Position numbers and translations under genes: made by a program | Assembly: GCA_023450535.1 (NCBI GenBank) | Contig: JAEXGX010000153.1 | Span: 1-7,740, forward strand | Direction: 5' to 3' | Length of the DNA stretch: 7,740 nucleotides | Origin: Pseudomonadota bacterium | Lineage (GTDB): Bacteria > Desulfobacterota > Desulfovibrionia > Desulfovibrionales > Desulfovibrionaceae | Shown here: positions 1 through 5,546 of the stretch, piece after piece | Numbering within the stretch: position 1 is the stretch's first letter | Layout: each line of letters begins with the position of its first letter | Notes under the pieces: generated by a model | Database searches by the model: none | What the model saw: only the letters and a program-made list of their open reading frames with translations | What the model was told of the DNA's origin: nothing

Positions 1-1538
1 GCGATACGATCAAGGAACCAGCGGTCATGGCTGACCACGAGCACACATCCGGCAAAGTTTTCCAGTGCATCTTCAAGGGCGCGCATGGTGTTTACGTCGA
101 TATCATTGGTCGGTTCGTCGAGCAGCAGAACGTTTGCGCCGGATTTGAGCATGCGAGCCAGATGAAGGCGGTTACGTTCCCCGCCGGAGAGCACATCCAC
201 CTTCTTCTGCTGATCCGCGCCAAGGAAATTGAAACGCGAACAATAGGCGCGGGCGTTGATCTCCCTGCTTCCCAGCTTTATGACATCGCGTCCTTCGCTC
301 AGGAGTTCATAGACGCTTTTGCCCGGAGTAAGGGAATCCCGCCCCTGATCCACATAGGCAAACTTGACTGTCTCACCGATTTTCAGTGTGCCGCCGTCCG
401 GCTGTTCCAGACCGACAAGCATCTTGAACAACGTGGACTTGCCTGCGCCGTTGGGGCCAACAATCCCGATGATGGCACCAGGCTGCACAATAAAGTTGGC
501 CCTATCCAAGAGGATTCTGTCTCCCATGCTTTTGGTCAAATCCTGAGCATCGATGACAGTTTTGCCCAGTCTGGGTCCCGGCGGAATATAGATTTCCAAA
601 TCCGGGGCAAGCCGTTCACTTTCATGACTCAACATGGCCTCATATGCGTTGATGCGAGCCTTGCCCTTGGCATGTCGACCTTTGGCCGACATATGAATCC
701 ATTCAAGTTCACGAGCCAGGGTTTTTTGGCGTTCATGATCCGCCTTTTCTTCCTGGGCAAGGCGTTTCTGTTTCTGGTCCAGCCAGGAAGAATAATTGCC
801 CTTCCAGGGGATACCTCTCCCGCGATCAAGCTCAAGAATCCAGCCTGCCACATTGTCCAGAAAATAACGGTCATGGGTGACAGCGATGACTGTGCCGGGA
901 AAATGCTGAAGGTAACGCTCCAGCCAGGCCACGGATTCGGCATCCAGATGGTTGGTGGGTTCGTCAAGCAACAAGATATCAGGATTGCTGAGTAAAAGAC
1001 GACATAGAGCAACCCGGCGCCGCTCCCCTCCTGAAATGACGGAAACCGGCGTGTCCGAAGGCGGACAGCGCAAAGCATCCATGGCCATTTCAAGACGGGA
1101 ATCAAGATCCCAGGCATTGGCCGCATCCATGCGCTCCTGCACTTTGCCCTGCCGTTCGATGAGCGCGTCCATCTCGTCCGCTTCCATCGGTTCGGCAAAC
1201 TTTTCATTGATTTCGTTGTATTCCTTGACTAGGTCAACGAGCTCCCGTACTCCTTCCTCGACAACTTCCCGCACGGTACGCGTTTCATCGACGAGGGGCT
1301 CCTGTTCAAGATAACCTATGCTATATCCAGGGGCGACGACAACTTCGCCGTCAAAGGCATGATCCACTCCGGCCATAATTTTGAGCAAGGATGATTTCCC
1401 CGCCCCATTAAGACCGAGAACCCCGATTTTTGCGCCGTAGAAATAGCCCAAGGAAATATCCTTGAGCACTTCCTTTTGTCCATGACGCTTGGTCACCCTG
1501 TTCATGGAATAAATAACTTTTTCCGCTTCGTTGCTCAT
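1..1538 (-). CDS. ettA: Energy-dependent translational throttle protein EttA (ABC-F ATPase), 3' end outside window
   Basis: EttA is a soluble ABC-F ATPase that binds the ribosomal E site and gates entry into the elongation cycle according to the ATP/ADP balance. I translated 512 uninterrupted codons leftward from the ATG at 1538. They hold two ABC domains: Walker A GLNGAGKS at residues 42-49, signature SGGER at 169-173 and ILLLDEPTNHLD at 188-199, then GPNGAGKS at 361-368, SGGER at 451-455 and LLLDEPTND at 471-479. Between them lies the charged P-site tRNA interaction arm, about residues 240-305, with the EttA-typical GNYSSWL and KGKAR, followed by IPPGPRLG. That arm and linker separate EttA from Uup and other ABC-F proteins. 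The family is about 555 residues long, so roughly 45 residues are missing off the left edge. The start is supported by an AAAGGAG site at 1552-1558 and by the YSMNRV N-terminus; the 13-nt spacing is long. Confidence 0.96.
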   Translation of the reverse strand, partial: MSNEAEKVIYSMNRVTKRHGQKEVLKDISLGYFYGAKIGVLGLNGAGKSSLLKIMAGVDHAFDGEVVVAPGYSIGYLEQEPLVDETRTVREVVEEGVRELVDLVKEYNEINEKFAEPMEADEMDALIERQGKVQERMDAANAWDLDSRLEMAMDALRCPPSDTPVSVISGGERRRVALCRLLLSNPDILLLDEPTNHLDAESVAWLERYLQHFPGTVIAVTHDRYFLDNVAGWILELDRGRGIPWKGNYSSWLDQKQKRLAQEEKADHERQKTLARELEWIHMSAKGRHAKGKARINAYEAMLSHESERLAPDLEIYIPPGPRLGKTVIDAQDLTKSMGDRILLDRANFIVQPGAIIGIVGPNGAGKSTLFKMLVGLEQPDGGTLKIGETVKFAYVDQGRDSLTPGKSVYELLSEGRDVIKLGSREINARAYCSRFNFLGADQQKKVDVLSGGERNRLHLARMLKSGANVLLLDEPTNDIDVNTMRALEDALENFAGCVLVVSHDRWFLDRI

Positions 1539-1917
1539 GCTTGCGCGTGCGCTCCTTTTACTTAATAGGTCTTTAATTGTTGCAGATGTAAGCCTTTTTG
1601 TCCAGTAACGAAAATGCCGGAAACCACTTCACGCCATGCTTTTCTTAACGCATTAACATTATGAACAATACCAGCAGAACTGTTGCCGTAGCACTGAATA
1701 CTGGCGCAGTAACGTGCGATTCCGGCGCCAAAAATGAGGACAAGGAGTCCAATATCCGTAAATGGTTGCAGACCTTATTCCCGCGTTTCAAAATTCAGCT
1801 CATCCAAACCAGGTATTGTGACATGAAATGTTAAATCAAAAATTATTATTTCTTAACAATCACTTGCTGTAATGTATATATGAGTAATCAAAAAATCTAT
1901 TAAGTATTATACATGGC
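1539..1917. other. Intergenic stretch with no recognisable gene
   Basis: This is the leader side of ettA followed by AT-rich DNA up to the restriction-modification relic. I checked both strands. The plus strand has a 57-codon frame at 1661-1834 starting with ATG (MNNTSRTVAV...), without a clear ribosome site and without similarity I recognise. The minus strand has a frame of about 70 codons, roughly 1563-1775, which reads as partly hydrophobic (GLLVLIFGAGIARYC) but has no start codon at its beginning. Either could be decayed coding sequence or chance. The last 90 bases are strongly AT-rich. The promoter of ettA should lie here on the minus strand, but no convincing -35/-10 pair stands out. 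Confidence 0.5.
1853..1880 (+). promoter_or_regulatory. Possible promoter in the AT-rich stretch before the hsdS remnant
   Basis: TTAACA at 1853-1858 is followed after 16 bases by TATATA at 1875-1880, a plausible but imperfect sigma-70 pair pointing into the restriction-modification relic. AT-rich DNA produces such matches easily, and nothing intact lies directly downstream, so this is weak. If it is active, transcripts could read through the relic into the AraC-type regulator at 2731. Confidence 0.22.
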
Positions 1918-2055
1918 CCCAAGCACACCATCATGCACAAACTTTTCACCTGCGCCCTACGCGGCGAAGCTCAAAAGGAAACGGAAACCGGGATGGTACC
2001 GGAGAGCTGGAAAGTTGTTCCTTTTTTTGATATTCGGAAGTGGCGTTCAATATGA
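1918..2055 (+). pseudogene. hsdS: Remnant of type I restriction specificity subunit HsdS (central conserved segment)
   Basis: HsdS determines the DNA target of type I restriction-modification complexes through two target-recognition domains separated by conserved helices. From the ATG at 1933 the frame reads MHKLFTCALRGEAQKETETG and then MVPESWKVVP. This closely matches the conserved HsdS stretch of the form LFTRGLRGE-QKETEIGPVPESWEVVP, which lies at the end of the first half and leads into the second recognition domain. The frame stops at 2053-2055, only about 14 codons into that second domain. No first recognition domain is readable upstream, where the frame merely continues as PGHTIMHKLFT or similar. 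The gene is about 400 codons in intact systems, so only a tenth remains. A second frame running past 2055 (GSGVQYETPTRSTEQQ) may be the frameshifted continuation, but I cannot confirm it. Confidence 0.72.
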
Positions 2056-2123
2056 AACGCCCACAAGAAGTACGGAGCAACAGTTAACATACTCTGTGTT
2101 GTGGATACCAAATACGGTTTGCA

Positions 2124-2445
2124 ATGCCTATCGAACCGGAGGAAAAAACGCAAAAAGCGGCTCAGTCCAGTGGGCTTTCACCGCGCTCTTTTGCCGTTGC
2201 TTGGGGGGTGCGGGAAGACAAGACTCTGGCCACCGCCCATCTTGTTAGCCAGAAACTTGCCAAGACAGTGGAGAAATTGCTGAAGACTTTTCCCAACCTG
2301 GATGTGAACCCGAAAGAAAAACGGGCTTTCCGTAGCCGGTTATACAAGCCGCTTATACAAGCCGCTTATTCAACTTACGGCTGAAGACAGGGCGCGAATT
2401 GTGGAAATTGTCATGAATCTTGTGACGGGAGAAGACAATACATGA
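2124..2445 (+). pseudogene. hsdR: Frameshifted C-terminal remnant of type I restriction subunit HsdR
   Basis: HsdR is the motor and nuclease subunit of type I restriction enzymes, normally about 1000 residues. Here only the helical C-terminal end is readable. The frame from 2124 gives GLSPRSFAVAWGVRED, then KLLKTFPNLDVN and FRSRLYKPLIQ. This follows the pattern I know from HsdR C-termini: a GLS-x-FA-x-W helix, a hydrophobic helix ending in FPN, then RR-LY-x-L. After RLYKPLIQ the frame breaks at a 13-bp tandem duplication and stops at 2382-2384. If one repeat copy is removed, the reading continues as QLTAEDRARIVEIVMNLVTG to a TGA at 2443-2445, an end appropriate for the family. The ATPase and nuclease domains are absent. 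The join to the hsdS remnant upstream, 2056-2123, is unassigned. Family assignment is by recalled pattern and is good but not certain. Confidence 0.66.
2340..2369 (+). repeat. 13-bp tandem duplication that frameshifts the hsdR remnant
   Basis: The unit ttatacaagccgc occurs twice in direct succession, at 2340-2352 and 2353-2365, followed by the first four bases of a third copy (ttat, 2366-2369). Thirteen is not a multiple of three, so the duplication shifts the frame. Without it the codons run smoothly through R-L-Y-K-P-L-I-Q-L-T-A-E-D. This is the size expected from replication slippage, and it marks one identifiable step in the decay of the gene. Confidence 0.93.
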
Positions 2446-2706
2446 TGTCGGTCCGTTCCACACCATCGTATGGGGCTGTACGCAAGGCGTATACCCTACC
2501 GGTACAATCCCTTAAACTCAAAATGGATGCCTGGGCCGCCAAACTGCGGGTATCCCCTGTCTGTTATCATGCATGGATTGCTACATCTGCGGTATCCCAC
2601 ACGGCAGATGTCCAAAGTGCTTATGAACCTGCATGTTCCGGGATGGCGTAAGATGGAACGGGATAAACCCGAGGTAATCCGAAGCCATATAGCAGAATTG
2701 ATGTAA
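2442..2706 (+). pseudogene. Decayed YgjP/COG1451-type metallopeptidase linked to type I restriction operon
   Basis: Small zinc metallopeptidase-like proteins of the YgjP/DUF45 family often sit directly after hsdR. The ATG at 2442 overlaps the corrected hsdR stop as ATGA. The first frame gives MMSVRSTPSYGAV and later MDAWAAKLRVSPV, resembling the family's N-terminus and its AWA-x-LGV segment. At about 2555-2570 the homology moves to another frame, which reads SVIMHGLLHLRYPTRQMSKV and then PGWRKMERDK before a stop at 2704-2706. That corresponds to the family pattern VV-HELCHL-x-HPNHS and PDWR-x-RK. The catalytic glutamate of HExxH is glycine (H-G-L-L-H at 2572-2586), a one-base change. About 88 codons remain of a usual 230-250, so a large internal deletion is also implied. 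It cannot encode an active enzyme. Confidence 0.62.
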
Positions 2707-2714
2707 CTCAAGAC

Positions 2715-2719
2715 AGGAG
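2715..2719 (+). promoter_or_regulatory. Ribosome binding site of the AraC-type regulator
   Basis: AGGAG lies 11 bases before the ATG at 2731 and just after the stop of the peptidase remnant. It decides the regulator's start, since no other upstream in-frame start has a comparable site. I see no clear promoter in the 25 bases between relic and gene, so transcription must begin within the relic or further upstream. Confidence 0.7.
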
Positions 2720-2730
2720 CGTTCGTCTGT

Positions 2731-3648
2731 ATGTCAGCAAGCGAACATAATGAACTGGCAAAGATCAATGCGAAATTAAAAGAAAAAATTTTACAGCATA
2801 TACAGCATCCCGGTGACTATCAAACTGATATTGAAAGCATGATATTGCTTCGCCGCGAATGTACCTCATCATCTGAGAAAACTTTTGAAAAGCCTTTGGC
2901 TGCATTTGTTATTCAGGGAAGTAAACTTTCCTATTTTGGTGGTCGTGAATATTTTTATAAAGAAAATCAGTGTCTGGTTGCTGGATTGGATATGCCCGCA
3001 TCATTTAAAGCTATGCCGGCGACACCTGAAGAACCTTTTCTTTCCGTCTTTTTTTATTTGGATACAAAGCTCATAACGGAGCTTTCTATGGCGATGTCTC
3101 AAAAATCACCATCTAAAAATGTAGAATGCGAGGGTGTTACCGTCGCTGACACAGATCCGGAATTACTCGACGCTGTTCTACGTTTGGTCAATGTACTCGA
3201 TAAGCCGGAACAAATTCCTGTTCGTGCCCCCATGCTCCTGCGTGAACTGCATTATTTTCTTTTACTTGGTCCTTATGGGGCTCTTTTGCGTCAGGTGAAT
3301 ACATTAGGCACACAAAATAATCAAATAGTCCAGACGATTGCGTGGTTACGCCAAAATCTGGCCCAACCTGTACGGGTAGATGAACTGGCACGGAAAGTGA
3401 ATATGTCCACAGCCACCCTTCATCGTCATTTTAAGAATCTTACCGGCCTCAGTCCGCTACAGTACATCAAGCATCTACGTTTACATGAAGCTCAACGGCT
3501 GATGCTGTTGGAAAATGAAAGAGCCTCAAGCGCCGCGTTGGCTGTAGGGTATGAAAGTGTAACGCAGTTTAATCGAGAATATAAGAGTATGTTTGGAGAA
3601 CCACCCTATAGAGATATATCCCGCCGTCGCGAAAGTCTTCTGGGCTGA
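2731..3648 (+). CDS. AraC-family transcriptional regulator, YqhC-like
   Basis: This is a 305-residue cytoplasmic DNA-binding regulator with the two-part layout of the AraC_N subgroup. Residues about 25-180 form the effector domain, with FVIQGSKLSYFGGREYFYKENQ split around residues 59-80 and a DMPA segment at 87-90, both typical of this subgroup. Residues about 200-298 form the paired helix-turn-helix domain: first helices at 215-235 (VDELARKVNMSTATLHRHFK), the conserved GLSPLQYIK at 239-247, and the second unit around 265-292 ending in FGEPPYRD. Escherichia coli YqhC belongs to the same subgroup and activates the aldehyde reductase gene yqhD. A YqhD-type enzyme is encoded less than 2 kb away, so regulation of the convergent redox cluster is a reasonable inference. 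The first half of the gene is visibly richer in A and T than ettA or the dehydrogenase, perhaps indicating transfer. The effector is unknown. Confidence 0.92.
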   Translation: MSASEHNELAKINAKLKEKILQHIQHPGDYQTDIESMILLRRECTSSSEKTFEKPLAAFVIQGSKLSYFGGREYFYKENQCLVAGLDMPASFKAMPATPEEPFLSVFFYLDTKLITELSMAMSQKSPSKNVECEGVTVADTDPELLDAVLRLVNVLDKPEQIPVRAPMLLRELHYFLLLGPYGALLRQVNTLGTQNNQIVQTIAWLRQNLAQPVRVDELARKVNMSTATLHRHFKNLTGLSPLQYIKHLRLHEAQRLMLLENERASSAALAVGYESVTQFNREYKSMFGEPPYRDISRRRESLLG

Positions 3649-3678
3649 AATTTGAGAAAACGAAACGCAGTCCATACC

Positions 3679-3719
3679 AGCAAAAAACTTCCTGGGAGCT
3701 TCCCAGGAAGTTTTTTGCT
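3679..3719. terminator. Bidirectional rho-independent terminator between convergent genes
   Basis: Two perfectly complementary 19-base arms, 3679-3697 and 3701-3719, enclose the three-base loop gct. The arms carry A6 on the left and T6 on the right, so on either strand the GC-rich core CTTCCTGGGA is followed by a U-run. It lies 30 bases after the regulator's stop and 19 bases after the cupin's stop, and so serves both transcripts. Confidence 0.93.
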
Positions 3720-3738
3720 CCTTTGGTTTGAAATTTTT

Positions 3739-4233
3739 CTACTTGCCACAGTATTGTTCGTCTGAGACTTCTTCCAGCCATTCGACGCACACGCCGTCCT
3801 TGTCCTCAGCGATGGAGACATGCGTCATCGAACTGTTGGGAGTGGCTCCGTGCCAGTGTTTTACTCCGGCAGGACAGACAATAACGTCACCGGGACGGAT
3901 TTCCTGAATCGGCTTGCCCCATTCCTGTGTCAGGCCCACACCGGAAGTCACAATGAGTGCCTGCCCTACGGGATGAGTATGCCAGTTGGATCGGGCTCCC
4001 GGTTCAAACGTCACACTGGCCCCCACGGAGCGCATCCCGTTACCAGCCGGATACCAGGGGTCCACTCGCACATTGCCGGTAAAAATGTTTGATGCGCCCT
4101 TGAGAGGGGTTTGGGTTCCTGCGCGATAGATGACCTGTTCCGCTTTGTCTTGTTCGGCGGCTATGGCATTGACGAAAAGACCGGCGGAAGCGGTCAGAGC
4201 AAGAGCCATCAGCATTGCGGTAATTCGTTTCAT
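3739..4233 (-). CDS. Exported cupin-domain protein (mandelonitrile-lyase-like cupin fold)
   Basis: This 164-residue protein has a Sec signal peptide: basic start MKR, hydrophobic stretch about 4-22, and likely cleavage in AIAA near residues 23-26. The mature part is one small beta-barrel. Cupin motif 1 supplies H85, H87 and Q91 (GARSNWHTHPVGQ), and motif 2 supplies H126 within PGDVIVCPAGVKHWHGA. Glutamine replaces the usual glutamate. The His-His-Gln-His spacing (+2, +4, +35) is, as I recall it, that of the manganese cupins related to Granulicella hydroxynitrile lyase. That supports a metal site but does not fix the reaction. AAAGGA upstream with 8-base spacing supports the start. It is the last gene of its block, 143 bases after the tautomerase; that gap holds only the ribosome site and no convincing gene. 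Two cysteines near the C-terminus (C149, C162) could form a disulfide in the periplasm. Confidence 0.9.
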   Translation of the reverse strand: MKRITAMLMALALTASAGLFVNAIAAEQDKAEQVIYRAGTQTPLKGASNIFTGNVRVDPWYPAGNGMRSVGASVTFEPGARSNWHTHPVGQALIVTSGVGLTQEWGKPIQEIRPGDVIVCPAGVKHWHGATPNSSMTHVSIAEDKDGVCVEWLEEVSDEQYCGK

Positions 4234-4376
4234 GTTATTCGTCCTTTATGTTGAGGAGGTTGCGTTGAGAGGAACACGACCGTGTAGCTCTTCTTGCCAG
4301 TAGAGATATTTCCGACAGTTTTTTGCCTAAATCTTTCAGGGCGCAAATGTTCACTCTGGTGCGAAGTGGCATGGCA

Positions 4377-4580
4377 TTACACGGTACGCTCACGGGCCTT
4401 TTTTTCAGAAAGCAGTTCGCCTCCCACACCCACATTATCCGCGCTGTTCTCTTTGAGGAAAACGTAAAAAGCTTCTTTCGGGATGCCCGTGATCCGTGCG
4501 GCGGATTCGGTAAATTCCGAAACCAGCATTTTTTTTTGTTCTGTATTCAGCGAAGCCGTTTCCAAAGTAATGACTGGCAT
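4377..4580 (-). CDS. 4-oxalocrotonate tautomerase family protein (small, DmpI-like)
   Basis: This 67-residue protein begins MPVITLETASLN, so methionine removal leaves the N-terminal proline that acts as the general base in this superfamily of enol-keto tautomerases. The rest follows the family's short beta-alpha-beta fold: helix TEQKKMLVSEFTESAARITG at about 13-32, then PKEAFYVFLKENSADNVGVGG at 34-54, typical of the group annotated as DmpI-like. The usual length is 60-70, so it is complete. The canonical arginines of the catechol-pathway enzyme are not at the expected places, so the substrate is probably not 4-oxalocrotonate. It starts 32 bases after the flavoprotein stop with a modest GAGG site only 4 bases from the ATG. 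No secretion signal is present, so it should remain cytoplasmic while both flanking gene products are exported. Confidence 0.88.
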   Translation of the reverse strand: MPVITLETASLNTEQKKMLVSEFTESAARITGIPKEAFYVFLKENSADNVGVGGELLSEKKARERTV

Positions 4581-4612
4581 AGTGCCTCTTTTTTTGGGAA
4601 AAGTTGAAGAGC

Positions 4613-5317
4613 CTACAGGTTTGTACCCAGTGCATGAGCTTCAGCGGGGAAGGCTGTGCCCTCAATGTCTTTGCGGGCGAATACATTTCTGGCGAGTACC
4701 ACACCTTGATCCTCCCATGGCAGGTACTGTTGCAAAACCTTGTAGTGAGCCATAATGGCGTCCATGTTCCAGTCCGTATTACTGCCGCAAGTGACGAGCA
4801 CGGCTGATTTCATGGGATGCTTCCGCAGTGCCGCGCGCTGCGGCATCAGGCGATCCAGAACGGTTTTCAGTTGTGCGGTCATCTGGAAGTAATACAACGG
4901 CGTGACGAGCACGATCATGTCCGCCGACAAGATTTCCGGCAGAATTTTCTGCATGGCATCTTTCTGGATGCATTCTCCATTATGCTTATCGCAGTAATAA
5001 CAGGCCCGGCAGGGGCCTATTTTCTCAAACGCCGCGTCAAAGCGAACGACGGAGTGACCTTTGGCGGTCGCTCCGGCGATGAATTCATCGGCCAGCAGCG
5101 CGGACGTCCCTTTCCGATGAGGGCTTCCGGTAAGCATGACTATTTTCATGGGCTTCCCTTCATTGTCGGCCGCCAGAATATCGGCGGGAGAAACCAGGCG
5201 GGAGGCAATGCCGAAAACCAGTGCTCCTCCGGCCATTTTCAGAAGATGCCGGCGCGTTAAAGCTGGCTGTTCACCCTTTACAAACGTATTCGAGTTCGCA
5301 TCGTTCATGTTGACCAT
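4613..5317 (-). CDS. Tat-exported flavodoxin-fold NAD(P)H:FMN oxidoreductase-like protein
   Basis: This 234-residue protein is likely exported with its flavin bound. The leader has the twin-arginine motif TRRHLLK (R22, R23), a hydrophobic stretch MAGGALVFGIAS, and probable cleavage after LAA around residue 50. The mature part opens with the flavodoxin-like strand MKIVMLTGSPHRKGTS (57-72), whose GSPHRKGTS loop binds the FMN phosphate, and has VTPLYYFQMTAQLKTVLDR at 138-156, the usual second flavin loop. Four cysteines, C103, C106, C109 and C116 (CRACYYC then C after six residues), match the cysteine cluster of iron-sulfur flavoprotein-like reductases and could hold a metal or a 4Fe-4S cluster. 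The start at 5317 has AAGGAG at 5325-5330 with 7-base spacing. An alternative ATG at 5308 is poorly placed. It heads the downstream block, followed by the tautomerase and the cupin. The substrate is unknown. Confidence 0.9.
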   Translation of the reverse strand: MVNMNDANSNTFVKGEQPALTRRHLLKMAGGALVFGIASRLVSPADILAADNEGKPMKIVMLTGSPHRKGTSALLADEFIAGATAKGHSVVRFDAAFEKIGPCRACYYCDKHNGECIQKDAMQKILPEILSADMIVLVTPLYYFQMTAQLKTVLDRLMPQRAALRKHPMKSAVLVTCGSNTDWNMDAIMAHYKVLQQYLPWEDQGVVLARNVFARKDIEGTAFPAEAHALGTNL

Positions 5318-5535
5318 TCTCTTGCTCCTTTTTTAGATTCTTTTTTTGCCCGTAGTGCGATAAAGATAGAGTTTATCAGACTGATGCTCACCAGCAGAGC
5401 CATTACCTCATCAGCTATGCCATAGAATACTCTGCCAGCAAGGTAAGGATAGATACAAATCCGTCCCTTTATTGCCTGATTCTTGCACACAAAAAGGTTC
5501 CGGAGACGGCATCCCCGGAACCTTTTCGCGGCCAA
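5305..5535 (-). CDS. Uncertain small ORF with one membrane segment, overlapping the flavoprotein start
   Basis: A 76-codon frame fills the gap between dehydrogenase and flavoprotein. Its second half reads as a plausible transmembrane helix (VMALLVSISLINSIFIALR) followed by a basic tail (RAKKESKKGAR), an inside-positive arrangement. Its TGA shares an ATGA overlap (5305-5308) with the alternative flavoprotein start. Against it, the first codons run through the dehydrogenase terminator, no good ribosome site precedes the ATG, and I recognise no family. It may be the C-terminal stub of a lost membrane protein, a short coupled leader, or chance. Confidence 0.22.
   Translation of the reverse strand: MAAKRFRGCRLRNLFVCKNQAIKGRICIYPYLAGRVFYGIADEVMALLVSISLINSIFIALRAKKESKKGAREWST
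5492..5526 (-). terminator. Rho-independent terminator after the alcohol dehydrogenase
   Basis: The arms aaaaggttccgg (5492-5503) and ccggaacctttt (5515-5526) pair over 12 bases around an 11-base loop. Read on the minus strand, the hairpin ends in a run of T (5495-5491) before GTGTGC. It begins 20 bases after the dehydrogenase stop, so it closes the upstream block and implies a separate promoter for the flavoprotein block in 5331-5490, which I could not pinpoint. Confidence 0.88.
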
Positions 5536-5546
5536 GTCGGCACGTA

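Noticed and set aside
27..995. A 322-codon open frame on the plus strand
   Set aside because: It is antisense to ettA, where both ABC domains are intact in the opposite strand's frame.
629..1207. A 192-codon minus-strand frame inside ettA
   Set aside because: It is out of frame with the ABC-F reading, which carries the Walker B motif, signature and tRNA-interaction arm over the same bases.
1829..1858. Inverted repeat TGTTAA...TTAACA with an 18-base spacer
   Set aside because: Six-base arms in very AT-rich DNA are expected by chance, and no intact gene starts next to it, so it was not called an operator.
1913..2248. A 111-codon plus-strand frame starting MAPSTPSC
   Set aside because: Similarity to HsdS and HsdR lies in the other two frames of this stretch. 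The frame is basic and cysteine-rich without a family, except that its middle part may be a frameshifted HsdS continuation.
4235..4435. A 66-codon minus-strand frame spanning the tautomerase end and the cupin leader region
   Set aside because: It overlaps the tautomerase out of frame, has no family resemblance, and the gap is explained as spacer with the cupin's ribosome site.
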